Positions 17,701-24,871 of a stretch of 31,051 nucleotides of DNA are shown here, piece by piece (the first letter of the stretch is position 1; the number at the start of each line of letters is the position of its first letter). The stretch is from Bacteroidales bacterium UBA1628 (lineage in GTDB: Bacteria; Bacteroidota; Bacteroidia; Bacteroidales; UBA932): NCBI GenBank assembly GCA_002321335.1, contig DCMG01000124.1, positions 1 to 31,051 on the forward strand, in the 5' to 3' direction. Below the pieces are notes generated by a model that was given only the letters and a program-made list of their open reading frames with translations, was not told the DNA's origin and did no database searches. A program made the translations under genes and the position numbers.

Positions 17701-17823
17701 CCTTTCCACAATCAACGTCTGAATAGAATCGACCGCATCCTTGAAGTCCTTGGCAGTTTGAGCTTTGAGACCGACGGTTGACGACAGGATGACGGCAAAT
17801 ATGGTTATTAGTCTTTTGATCAT
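14782..17823 (-). CDS. Secreted N-acetylmuramoyl-L-alanine amidase-like protein with golvesin-like and Fn3 domains ('xanthan lyase' type)
   Basis: The protein has 1013 residues with a signal peptide (ITIFAVILSSTVGLKA). An N-terminal domain of about 130 residues precedes amidase_3-like metal sites. The first His is in WQSHGRYFE (His162), with a likely Glu in VEDMYTQ soon after. The second part has HTDAG (His474) and the late Glu of LLELLSHQNF (Glu558). Between them, at about residues 210-410, lies a beta domain resembling the golvesin/xanthan-lyase CBD type (GRYSETGTWSDA, GEYSVYISYKS, EFDKGSDGCVILDNS). A fibronectin type III segment (about 610-700) and an unassigned C-terminal domain (about 720-1013) follow. 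Such proteins are often named xanthan lyase in Bacteroidetes, but the visible active site argues for peptidoglycan amidase. It lies 10 bases after the VanZ-like gene. Confidence 0.75.
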   Translation of the reverse strand: MIKRLITIFAVILSSTVGLKAQTAKDFKDAVDSIQTLIVERTGVSAVVKANKVVRRGYSLDFYFTPAMGDFPWRTNDVEWLRKTLADLMPEACSKYGIGNLFIGKNRLESYVMPQVNNDGSSVDNKFRTKDFRNVHPFVTPVGNPDFTKGLAGRNIALWQSHGRYFEEKTDRWEWQRAPMFQTVEDMYTQSYVLPFLIPMLENAGAYVMTPRERDPQTNEVIADNDPAFEEGRGEGVRIEGRYSETGTWSDAGVGFADARAAYSSLENPFLMGTARQAECAEHRKDKAAEARWIPDIPERGEYSVYISYKSLPHSTPCAHYTVRHLGGESEFIVNQKMGGGTWIYLGTFEFDKGSDGCVILDNSVPEGYNVARNAVITADAVRFGGGMGKIARGIKSQPINEYSTSGMPSFTEGALYWMQWAGVDSTILSKYDNDYTSDYGDRGAWVGWMSGGSRTNPKAEGLNIPVDLSFAFHTDAGTTPDDSIIGTLSIYTLMCDGSDKFANGEDRLQQRMYADFVQTEIVNDIRRKFNPEWSRRGLWDRSYSESRTATVPAMLLELLSHQNFADMKFGLDPSFRFTVSRAVYKGMLKYLSARYGCEYAVQPLPVNSFASSFTDSGSVRLSWKATVDSLEATATPTGYILQTRIDDGAFDSGRVLDGVKISGNEITTEVSITPGHIYSYRVTAFNDGGKSFPSETLSVGIPESGNGKSVLIVNNFTRVSAPAWFDSPEYAGFNADLDAGVPYVREINFIGPQYQFRRELPWLDDDNPGFGAAWTDEAGKVFAGNTFDYCGIHGKALMAAGYAFHSSSVAAFSTDRTLAQSDVALDLICGKQITTVVGTGKVPDRFQVFPTDLQQAIKRYTADGGNVLVSGANIGTDIWDGIYPVHKDSVYTALTKEFVEKTLGYRWMTNYASRNATVKAKNNGAITIGTLEIQFHKDRNPFIYCVETPDGIVPASDKALSFLRYSDTEISAGTCFEGEGYRTVCIGFPIEVIKGEPCTVSLIKDIMKFLDK

Positions 17824-17833
17824 ATCTGTGAGT

Positions 17834-18238
17834 TTATTTCTTGACCATCAGCAATTCCGCCAGCAATGTGAGCAGCGATGCACTTGCAAGGGCGGTGAAA
17901 TCAGCCATAAAATCCATCGGATCCCCGCTCCTGTAGGTGGTGAATGATTGTCCGATTTCCGTTCCGGCCGCCACGGCGCATCCTATGACAAGGATGATGG
18001 CCACGGCAAGGATAATCCTCCAAACATTCTTGCTTTTCGGACGGAACGACGCATAGCAGAGGATCGGGAACGGGAAGAACATTATGAAATGGATGACCTT
18101 GTCCATCGGGATTCCCCACAGGTTGTCCTGTCCTATCTGGGGCAGATCGTTGAAATGTCCGAAGCAGCAGTATGCCACTGCGCAAAGGTACAGTATGAAC
18201 AGTAGTATGGCCGGAATTCGTTTCTTGTTCATATTCAT
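17834..18238 (-). CDS. VanZ-like family membrane protein
   Basis: This is a small membrane protein of 134 residues with four hydrophobic segments: ILLFILYLCAVAYCCF, VIHFIMFFPFPILCYASF, IILAVAIILVIGCAVAAG, and the C-terminal FTALASASLLTLLAELL. The pattern DKVIHFIMF, then EIGQSFTTYRSGDPMDFMADFTA, is the VanZ-like signature (polar residues D-K-H, E-x-x-Q and D-x-x-D-x-x-A-N-like). VanZ itself gives low-level teicoplanin resistance; relatives in other bacteria have unknown roles. The start ATG 18238 is part of ATGAATATG. It is preceded by the CBM9-like gene with a 4-base gap, and followed by the amidase gene after 10 bases, fitting an envelope-related operon. Confidence 0.85.
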   Translation of the reverse strand: MNMNKKRIPAILLFILYLCAVAYCCFGHFNDLPQIGQDNLWGIPMDKVIHFIMFFPFPILCYASFRPKSKNVWRIILAVAIILVIGCAVAAGTEIGQSFTTYRSGDPMDFMADFTALASASLLTLLAELLMVKK

Positions 18239-18242
18239 CGGT

Positions 18243-18902
18243 TTATCTCAGAATCAATTCTCCGAAGAATTCGGGTCTGTGAAAATCCGGTTTAGGAGTC
18301 TTAATCGGGTTCCAACTCAGGAAATGCGGGTGTGCCGTAAGGTCTCCGCATTTGTAGAAATTGCCGCGAAGGCTGACCGGCAGGTTATCTCTGTCGATTC
18401 CTATCAACTCGAACGGAATCAGCATCGCGACAGTCCAGCTGAAGATCCTGTCATTGATGTTTACGGCCTTGCGCTCCAATGAACTGTGTCTGATGACACT
18501 TGCCAGAAGATCCTGGCGAATGAGGGTCTTGTTGATCCGGCTTGTCCTTTTTGAAGCCAGCAGGGATCCGATGCAGGTCAATTCGAAATTGTAGTACGTT
18601 CCGTCGTACGGATCAGTGACGAAGAACTCACAGCAGCTGTCTTCCCAGCTGTTTCCGTTGTCTTCAAGGGCCGTGGCTCGGAGATCAAGTCCGCGCACAT
18701 GAAACATCACCGCAAGATGGGTTCTGGTACGTGCTATAGATCCGTTGCAGTCAGGAGTGTACGGAGCGTCCTTTGGCCAGTTGCATTCGCAGACGGCGAA
18801 TTTTGACGCACCCTTCTCCATCGCAAGATCAAGTTCTTGCATATTCATCATCTCCAGCCCTTCCAACAGAGGGACCCTGATTTGTCTGACAACGTTTTTC
18901 AT
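18243..18902 (-). CDS. CBM9-like (carbohydrate-binding family 9-like) protein
   Basis: The protein has 219 residues and no signal peptide. The core runs ARTRTHLAVMFHVRGLDLRATALEDNGNSWEDSCCEFFVTDPYDGTYYNFELTCIGSLLASKR, where the V-x-D-S-C-x-E-F-F pattern and NFE are typical of CBM9-like domains. The C-terminal half has FSWTVAMLIPFELIG and a closing LRGNFYKCGDLTAHPHFLSWNPI. In Bacteroidetes stand-alone proteins of this type are common and their ligand is not known. A start at ATG 18902 is supported by the basic/hydrophobic MKNVVRQIRVP lead. The gene sits 27 bases after the ABC exporter stop and 4 bases before the VanZ-like gene. The 27-base gap before it contains the perfect palindrome TGAATATATTCA. 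Confidence 0.78.
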   Translation of the reverse strand: MKNVVRQIRVPLLEGLEMMNMQELDLAMEKGASKFAVCECNWPKDAPYTPDCNGSIARTRTHLAVMFHVRGLDLRATALEDNGNSWEDSCCEFFVTDPYDGTYYNFELTCIGSLLASKRTSRINKTLIRQDLLASVIRHSSLERKAVNINDRIFSWTVAMLIPFELIGIDRDNLPVSLRGNFYKCGDLTAHPHFLSWNPIKTPKPDFHRPEFFGELILR

Positions 18903-18911
18903 TTCCTTCCG

Positions 18912-18923
18912 TGAATATATTCA
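18912..18923. repeat. Palindrome TGAATATATTCA between two operon genes
   Basis: This perfect 12-base inverted repeat is formed by two overlapping opposed GAATAT words. It lies in the 27-base gap between the ABC exporter stop (18930, minus strand) and the CBM9-like start (18902). Confidence 0.7.
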
Positions 18924-18929
18924 TTCAGG

Positions 18930-20780
18930 CTAGAGCGCCTGCATGTCGTTGAGTTTCTTGTAATAGCCGTTCAGCGCCAACAGCTCGTCGTGCTTTCCGC
19001 GCTCCACGATGTGACCCTCGTCCATGACGATGATTTCGTCAGCGTTGCGGATCGTCGAAAGCCTGTGGGCTATCGCAATCGTGGTCCTCGTGGACATCAG
19101 ACGGTCCAGAGCCTCCTGCACGATCTTCTCGGATTCTGTGTCAAGGGAAGCGGTGGCTTCGTCCAGAATAAGGATAGGAGGGTTTTTCAGGATCGCGCGG
19201 GCTATGCTGATCCTCTGGCGTTGTCCACCGGAGAGTTTCACGCCTCTGTCTCCGATGTTGAAATAGTAGCCGCCTTCCTTCTCCATGATGAAGTCATGGG
19301 CGTTGGCGATCTTCGCCGCCTCGATCACGCTTTCCATAGTGGCGTTCTCAACTCCGAAGGCTATGTTGTTGAATATCGTGTCGTTGAACAGGATGGATTC
19401 CTGATTCACATTTCCGATGAGACTTCTCAGATCGGCTATTCTGACATCCTTGATGTTGATGCCGTCAATCGTGATGGATCCGCCGGTCGGATCATAGAAT
19501 CTCGGAATCAGATCCACAAGAGTGGACTTTCCGGCTCCCGAAGCGCCCACGATGGCGATTGTCTTACCCTTAGGAATGTCCAGACTCACATCGTCAAGGA
19601 TCATCCTGTGCCCGTCCGGGTAGCGGAAATTCACGTGGTCGAATGAGAGCTTGTCATTGAAGCCGTTCAAAGTTTTCGGCTCCTTAGTTTCCACGATGTC
19701 GTTCTCTGCGTCCAGAATCTTGTTGATCCTCTCCATGGAAGCCATACCTTTAGGGATGGCGTACCCTGCCTTGGCGAAATCCTTGATAGGGTTGATGATG
19801 CTGTACAGGATCACCATATAATAAATGAATATAGGAGCGTCGATGGTCGATTTCCCTCCGAGTATCAGGGTGCCTCCGAACCAGAGCACGATCATGATCA
19901 GCACGGTGCCGAGGAACTCGCTCATCGGGTGGGCGAGGGACTGGCGGATTGTCACCTTGTTGTTCTTCCTTCTCATGGCCTCGGTGACGTTGTCGAATCT
20001 GTCCGACATCTTCCTCTCGGCGATGAAGGCTTTTATGATGCGAAGCCCTCCGAGGGTCTCCTCCACCTGTGCCATAACGTCGCTCCAAAGCTGCTGGACT
20101 TCAAGCGATTTCCTTTTCAGGTTCTTCCCCACGACTCCCATCACCCACATCATAAGAGGAGCGAACAGGATAGTGAACGCCGTCATCTGCCAACTGATCA
20201 CCAGCAGGGCGGCGAAATAGAAGAAGATAAGGATAGGGTTCTTTATGAGCATCTCGATGGATCCTGTGATGGAGTTTTCGACTTCCTGGACATCCCCGCT
20301 CATTCTGGCGATGATGTCACCTTTCTTCTCCTCGGAGAAAAATCCGAGAGGGAGGGCGAGGATCTTGTTGTAGATGTCCATTCTGATGTTTTTCACGACA
20401 CCGGTTCTGATCGGCACCATCACGGCCGACGAGCCGAAGTAGCAGGCTGTCTTGAGCGCGGTCATCACTACCAGGAATATGCACAGGAACAGCAGCACCA
20501 TGGATGCGCCCACAGAGGTGATCTGCTGCTCAAGCATCCAATAGACATTTGCCATGAACGCGTCCCCGAGGTCCTTGAACGGCATCTGCCAAACCACGTC
20601 CCACGGGGTGAATGAATATACCGTCTCGTTGATCTTGAACAAGATGCGCAGGATCGGCACGATGATGGCGAACGAGAAGATGTTGAACACCGCCGACAGG
20701 ATATTCAGAATTATCGAGCCGACGAGATATTTCTTGAAAGGAGCGACGTAGCGCTTGATCATTGACCAGAATTCTTTCAT
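18930..20780 (-). CDS. MsbA-type ABC exporter, fused permease and ATPase
   Basis: The protein has 616 residues and the half-transporter layout: six transmembrane segments in the first about 340 residues, then one ATPase domain. The ATPase has Walker A GASGAGKST (about 412-420), Q-loop near GNVNQESILF, signature LSGGQRQR (from about 516), Walker B ILILDEATASLDTE and the switch AHRLSTI. It would act as a homodimer. Sequence layout and genome context suggest a lipid or lipid-linked cargo, as for MsbA, but cargo cannot be read from sequence and a drug or peptide exporter is possible. The start ATG 20780 lies 2 bases after the M28 peptidase stop, so the two genes are almost certainly cotranscribed. 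Confidence 0.92.
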   Translation of the reverse strand: MKEFWSMIKRYVAPFKKYLVGSIILNILSAVFNIFSFAIIVPILRILFKINETVYSFTPWDVVWQMPFKDLGDAFMANVYWMLEQQITSVGASMVLLFLCIFLVVMTALKTACYFGSSAVMVPIRTGVVKNIRMDIYNKILALPLGFFSEEKKGDIIARMSGDVQEVENSITGSIEMLIKNPILIFFYFAALLVISWQMTAFTILFAPLMMWVMGVVGKNLKRKSLEVQQLWSDVMAQVEETLGGLRIIKAFIAERKMSDRFDNVTEAMRRKNNKVTIRQSLAHPMSEFLGTVLIMIVLWFGGTLILGGKSTIDAPIFIYYMVILYSIINPIKDFAKAGYAIPKGMASMERINKILDAENDIVETKEPKTLNGFNDKLSFDHVNFRYPDGHRMILDDVSLDIPKGKTIAIVGASGAGKSTLVDLIPRFYDPTGGSITIDGINIKDVRIADLRSLIGNVNQESILFNDTIFNNIAFGVENATMESVIEAAKIANAHDFIMEKEGGYYFNIGDRGVKLSGGQRQRISIARAILKNPPILILDEATASLDTESEKIVQEALDRLMSTRTTIAIAHRLSTIRNADEIIVMDEGHIVERGKHDELLALNGYYKKLNDMQAL

Positions 20781-20782
20781 TG

Positions 20783-21787
20783 TCAGAGTATTTTTTCCAA
20801 CCAGTGGAAGATTAGGAATATTCTTTTACGTAGTATTTCGTAGTTCAGGGTATCCGCAGTGTCTGTGACCTTGTTGGTCAGCATCGTGATGCCGGACGTG
20901 AAGACAATGCACGTCAAACCGTTCTGAGCGTAGACTTTCTGGTCGCCGTACCTGCTGTGGAACATCTCTGAGAAACCTTTGCTGCCATAGTAGTTGGTGG
21001 CGATGTCCAGCCCAAGCCCCTTGCCTTCGTTCGCTCTGGTCAGATCAAAGGTGTACTGACCTCCGCTCAGCATGATAAGATAGTCCTCCCTGTCCTTGTG
21101 CAAAGGTGCAAGCGTGCTGCCCAAAATATCCAGCACGACAGTGGAGTGGATCTTGTCCATTGTGATTGCCTCGCCGCTGACAGGATCCTTGAGTCTCCCG
21201 TTCCTGATGTCATCGACCAAGGCTTCCGCACCTGCTGAATTCTTTTCCTTGGCATCGGTAGCGGCAAAGATAAGATTTTTTCCGTATGAGCGCCCCAATC
21301 GCTTCATTCTGTTGAACATATCCGCCAGACTCACCATCGCCGCGACTCCGGAAGCGTTGCTGTCTGCCCCAGGGTAAAGATTCCCGTCGATGATTCCGTG
21401 GCTGTCATAGTGCGCGTTGACGATGACGTACATTTCCTTGGATCCGCTTCTCTTTCCCGGAAGGAATCCGAGAAGGTTGTGCCCGACGGTTTCTCCGACC
21501 TTGAAGGAACGGCTCCAGGCTCCGTCGAACGGAACCAGCCCGGCGTCCGAGTAATGTCTTGCCAGCCAAAACGCGGCTTCTGCCGCTCCTCTTGAGCCGG
21601 TCGCCCTGCCCTTGAATGTTGTGTCGGTCAGGAATTCCACCTGCATCCGCAGATTCTCGGATGAGACCACCTTCTCCGCATTGGCTCCGGACGGAACCAT
21701 TTTCACGGAGGACTGCTGGGCTCGAACCTCGCCGGCGGCCAACGAGAGGAGGATGAATATGAAAATTTTACTTAAAATCGTCTTCAA
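20783..21787 (-). CDS. M28-family zinc metallopeptidase, secreted
   Basis: From a proposed TTG start at 21787 the protein has 334 residues and a clean signal peptide (KTILSKIFIFILLSLAAGEVRA). The frame is open up to an ATG at 21871, but that would place residues across the promoter box and ahead of the signal peptide. The M28 zinc site is visible: NAHYDSH (His126, Asp128), GADSNASG (bridging Asp142), DAKEKNSAGAEAL (Glu181, expected catalytic or ligand position) and VVLDILGS (Asp220); the last His may be in MFHSRYGD. Members are aminopeptidases or, in some bacteria, glutaminyl cyclase-like enzymes with the same fold, and the D-A-K-E segment leaves that second option open. It heads the minus-strand operon. 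Confidence 0.85.
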   Translation of the reverse strand: MKTILSKIFIFILLSLAAGEVRAQQSSVKMVPSGANAEKVVSSENLRMQVEFLTDTTFKGRATGSRGAAEAAFWLARHYSDAGLVPFDGAWSRSFKVGETVGHNLLGFLPGKRSGSKEMYVIVNAHYDSHGIIDGNLYPGADSNASGVAAMVSLADMFNRMKRLGRSYGKNLIFAATDAKEKNSAGAEALVDDIRNGRLKDPVSGEAITMDKIHSTVVLDILGSTLAPLHKDREDYLIMLSGGQYTFDLTRANEGKGLGLDIATNYYGSKGFSEMFHSRYGDQKVYAQNGLTCIVFTSGITMLTNKVTDTADTLNYEILRKRIFLIFHWLEKIL

Positions 21788-21802
21788 GGCACGATAAATG
21801 TT

Positions 21803-21810
21803 TATCTTTG
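21803..21810 (+). promoter_or_regulatory. -7 box for the TPR gene
   Basis: TATCTTTG is a full match to TAnnTTTG and lies 105 bases before ATG 21915. No TTTG -33 box at standard distance is seen. It lies only 7 bases from the oppositely facing box of the M28 gene. Confidence 0.45.
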
Positions 21811-21817
21811 CAAATGA

Positions 21818-21825
21818 CAAAATTA
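21818..21825 (-). promoter_or_regulatory. -7 box for the M28 peptidase operon
   Basis: On the minus strand TAATTTTG matches TAnnTTTG. It predicts a start near 21812 and a leader of about 25 bases to the TTG at 21787, which supports that start codon over the ATG at 21871. Confidence 0.5.
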
Positions 21826-21914
21826 GGAATTTTAGGAATGGTAAAAAAATAATTTGTCTCAGAACCGGCAATTTATTTTTTGAATATTCCCGTTATAAAG
21901 CAAATTATGTTTGT

Positions 21915-23942
21915 ATGAAAAGGTCAGTGTTGTCTCTTATCCTATTGTGCTTCGCTTTGGTGTCCAACGCGCAGTACGACAAGGACGTGTTCAACTTCAG
22001 AGGCCGCGCCGCCCTTTCGGAAGGAAAATATTCGGAGGCCATAGGCAATTTCAATGTCCTTGCCCGCCTGGATTCGACGGATTGCTGGACCTTCTTCTAC
22101 AGAGGAATAGCCAAGTACAACCTTGGAGACCTCCGTGGCGCGCAGGCCGATTTCAACACATCCGTGCGCCTCAATCCGGTCTTTACCAACGGCTACCATT
22201 TCAGGGCCATTACCCTCAGCCGTTTCGGAAAATACGATGAGGCTTTGAAGGATCTTGACCGCGCTATGGAACTGCGCCCCGGACTCAACGGATTGTATTT
22301 CAGCAGAGGAGTGACATATTTCCTGGCTCAGCAGTTCGACAATGCCGTGTCGGATTTCGACCGATACATCAGGAAGGAGCCAAAGGATCCGTCCGCTTAT
22401 CTGAACAGAGGCGCTTCCTACCTGTTTCTCGGTGACACGACCAAGGCCTTGGAGGACTACAACAGAGCTATAAGACTGGACCGTTTCGATCCCGAAGGGT
22501 ACATCAGGCGCGGGCGTGTCTATGCGTTGAGAAAAGATTATAAGGATGCCATCGCGGACATGGACAAGGCCATCGGTCTGGACACGACCAACACTTTCGC
22601 CTATTTCAACAGGGCGTTGATGTACTATGACCAGAACAACTACAACGCCGCTATGGGCGACCTGAACAGGGTACTGAGGGACGAGCCGGGGAATGCGCTG
22701 ACCCTTTACAACCGAAGCCTTATCAACGCACAGGTCGGGAATATGGAAGATGCGCTTGCTGACATGGATCACGTCATCAACATCAATCCGGAGAACGTGC
22801 TTGCGTATTACAACAGAGCCTCTTTCTTTGTTCAGATGGGACGCTGGCTTGACGCTTTGGACGATTATGACAAAGCCATCGAACTGTACCCTGATTTTGC
22901 CAAGGCCTACCTGAACCGCTCCTATGTCAAGAATATGCTCGGCCGGACAAAGTCCTCGAAACAGGACTATGACATTGCCCAGAAGAAGGTTCAGGAGTAC
23001 CGTTCGAAGAATGCCGCGCAAGAGGGATCGTTCGCGGACACAACCAAGAAATACAGTTCCCTGATCGCTCTTGACGCAGATTTCGCCAAGAAGGATTTCG
23101 ACAACGAACTTCTGCAGAACAGGGACATCAACATCCGTCTGAAGCCGCTCTACAAGTTCAGTCTGGCGACTCAGCGCGACAACCAGAACTATGCCCTCAA
23201 ACATCGCTACGAGAATCCTTTGATTGACAAGTTCATCTCAGATTCTCCGATAGTTATGACCGTGTCCAATTCCGATTCCCTTGCAAAGCCTGAGTTCGCG
23301 CACGGAATCGACGCATCTCTTTACGGTGATTCCTATCTGGCCGCAGGCAATCCTAAATCTCTGACTGACGCAGACAGGGCTTTCATCAAAGGACTTTACG
23401 ATGTGCAGTCAAAGCAGTTCACATCGGCCTTGAACCAGTTCGACGCGGCGGTGAACGCTGACAGCAAGGGACAATATTCAGAGTATTACAAAGCGTTCTA
23501 CCATTTGAACAGAGGTGTGCTTCGCGCCGAGATGATCGACTTCATCTCATCCATCGAGAACAACGTCCAGACATTGACAATGGATGACAAGGGGACCACA
23601 AGGGCTCGCGTGCGTGACCAGGTGAGCAGGACATACGACTATTCCGAGGCCATAGAGGACATGCTCGCCGCAGACAGAATCCTGCCTGGAGTTCCTTACG
23701 TCTATTTCAATCTTGGCAATCTCTACTGCCTGTCCTCCAAGTTCGTTGAGTCAGTGGACAACTACACGAAGGCTATCAACATATATCCTTACATGGGGGA
23801 CGCATACTACAACAGAGGTTTGGTTCTCATCTATTTGAAAGACAAGGAGAAAGGTTGCATCGACCTTTCGCGCGCCGGTGAACTTGGCGTAGGGGACGCC
23901 TACAGTGTGATCTCGAAATATTGCGAGGAGGAGAAGAAGTGA
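21915..23942 (+). CDS. Secreted tetratricopeptide repeat protein
   Basis: The protein has 675 residues. ATG 21915 is followed by a signal peptide (SVLSLILLCFALVSNAQ, cut after NAQ). About ten TPR units of 34 residues follow from residue 30 to 370, with the usual A-x-x-x-Y-x-x-A and N-R-G pattern (AYLNRGASYLFLGDTTKALEDY-type). Then comes a less regular stretch (about 370-510) and two more TPR units near the C-terminus. Such proteins form protein-binding superhelices in the Bacteroidetes periplasm; the partner is unknown. The frame is open upstream to 21798, but homology and the signal peptide fix the start at 21915. The stop overlaps the next start (TGATG at 23940-23944), so the MBL hydrolase is translationally coupled. 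A GAATATTC palindrome lies in the leader at 21882-21889. Confidence 0.9.
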   Translation: MKRSVLSLILLCFALVSNAQYDKDVFNFRGRAALSEGKYSEAIGNFNVLARLDSTDCWTFFYRGIAKYNLGDLRGAQADFNTSVRLNPVFTNGYHFRAITLSRFGKYDEALKDLDRAMELRPGLNGLYFSRGVTYFLAQQFDNAVSDFDRYIRKEPKDPSAYLNRGASYLFLGDTTKALEDYNRAIRLDRFDPEGYIRRGRVYALRKDYKDAIADMDKAIGLDTTNTFAYFNRALMYYDQNNYNAAMGDLNRVLRDEPGNALTLYNRSLINAQVGNMEDALADMDHVININPENVLAYYNRASFFVQMGRWLDALDDYDKAIELYPDFAKAYLNRSYVKNMLGRTKSSKQDYDIAQKKVQEYRSKNAAQEGSFADTTKKYSSLIALDADFAKKDFDNELLQNRDINIRLKPLYKFSLATQRDNQNYALKHRYENPLIDKFISDSPIVMTVSNSDSLAKPEFAHGIDASLYGDSYLAAGNPKSLTDADRAFIKGLYDVQSKQFTSALNQFDAAVNADSKGQYSEYYKAFYHLNRGVLRAEMIDFISSIENNVQTLTMDDKGTTRARVRDQVSRTYDYSEAIEDMLAADRILPGVPYVYFNLGNLYCLSSKFVESVDNYTKAINIYPYMGDAYYNRGLVLIYLKDKEKGCIDLSRAGELGVGDAYSVISKYCEEEKK

Positions 23943-24784
23943 TGCTGAAGTTCCTGAGCCTTTCCAGCGGCAGCTGCGGCAACTGCTATTTTCTTTCGGA
24001 CGGCAAGTCCGGTCTTCTCATCGATGCCGGTGTCAGCCAAAGGCGTCTGAAGAAGACTTTGATGGAACACGGCCTTGATGCGGATTCGTTTCAGGCTGTG
24101 CTGGTCACACACGATCATCTGGATCACATCCGTCATCTCGGATCATACTGCAAGCACTTGAAAAAGCCGGTCTATGCGACGGCTGTTCTTCACGAGGCGC
24201 TTGCGCATCACACATTCACAAAGGATTACATTTCGGATTATCGTTGCGTGCTCCCGGACGATGAACCGGTCAGGATAAGGCTTCGGGTTGACATCCCCGA
24301 AGAGGATCTTCCGCTCGTCAGTCATTTCATCGTGCCTCACGACGCCACCCAGACGGTTGGCTATTATATTGAATGGTCTGGGGTCAGTTTCTTCCTGATG
24401 ACCGACGCCGGCAGGGTGACAGATGAGGCCGTTGAATATGCCCGTAAGGCTGACACTGTGGTCTTCGAGTCGAACTACGATTCCGGAATGCTCATAGGCG
24501 GCCCTTACACCCATGAGCTTAAGATGCGAATATGCCAGGGCAACGGTCACCTGAGCAACGACGAGTGCGCCTCAGCCATCCGCCGTTTCTGGCATCCGGG
24601 ACTGAAAAACCTCTTCCTCTGCCACCTCAGCGAGAACAACAACACCCCCTCTCTCGCCTTCGAATCCGCCGCCGAAGCCCTCCGCTCAATCCGCATCGAC
24701 ACCGGCCTGACCGCCAAAGACATCACCAACCTCCAGACCCTTCCCCGCACCCACGCCTCCCAGATGTTTCTGCTTGGGCGGTGA
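23942..24784 (+). CDS. MBL-fold hydrolase, WalJ/YycJ-like
   Basis: The protein has 280 residues and starts MLKFLSLSSGSCGNCYFL, the SxxSGSxGNCxxL start that marks the YycJ/WalJ group. The zinc motif HxHxDH is in VTHDHLDHIRHL. Later elements are HFIVPHDATQTVGYYIE (His), FFLMTDAGRV (Asp), the ESNYD segment and LFLCHLSENNN near the C-terminus. Members are proposed 5'-3' exonucleases or phosphodiesterases in DNA repair and cell-wall-related contexts; exact function here is inferred from family only. The ATG shares a base with the stop of the TPR gene. It is the second MBL-fold hydrolase of the window, from a different branch than the one at 6632. Confidence 0.85.
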   Translation: MLKFLSLSSGSCGNCYFLSDGKSGLLIDAGVSQRRLKKTLMEHGLDADSFQAVLVTHDHLDHIRHLGSYCKHLKKPVYATAVLHEALAHHTFTKDYISDYRCVLPDDEPVRIRLRVDIPEEDLPLVSHFIVPHDATQTVGYYIEWSGVSFFLMTDAGRVTDEAVEYARKADTVVFESNYDSGMLIGGPYTHELKMRICQGNGHLSNDECASAIRRFWHPGLKNLFLCHLSENNNTPSLAFESAAEALRSIRIDTGLTAKDITNLQTLPRTHASQMFLLGR

Positions 24785-24799
24785 TTGAAGCCGGCCTTG

Positions 24800-24871
24800 T
24801 GGCGCACGGAGGTCACTTGCTTAACTGCTCGTGAGTGAATATGTCCGTTTGGCGCACGGGATAAAGCAAGT
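24800..24871. repeat. Nested direct and inverted repeats between convergent genes
   Basis: TGGCGCACGG occurs at 24800-24809 and 24850-24859 (50 bases apart). ACTTGCTT (24815-24822) is the inverse of AAGCAAGT (24864-24871). A TGAATATGTC word lies between them at 24836-24845. There is no T-run, so a terminator is not clear. The last base overlaps the lipoprotein stop codon. Confidence 0.5.

Noticed and set aside
21942..23204. A 420-codon open frame antisense to the TPR gene
   Set aside because: It has no recognisable domain, no promoter and mirrors the regular codons of the TPR repeats; the plus-strand protein is clearly real.
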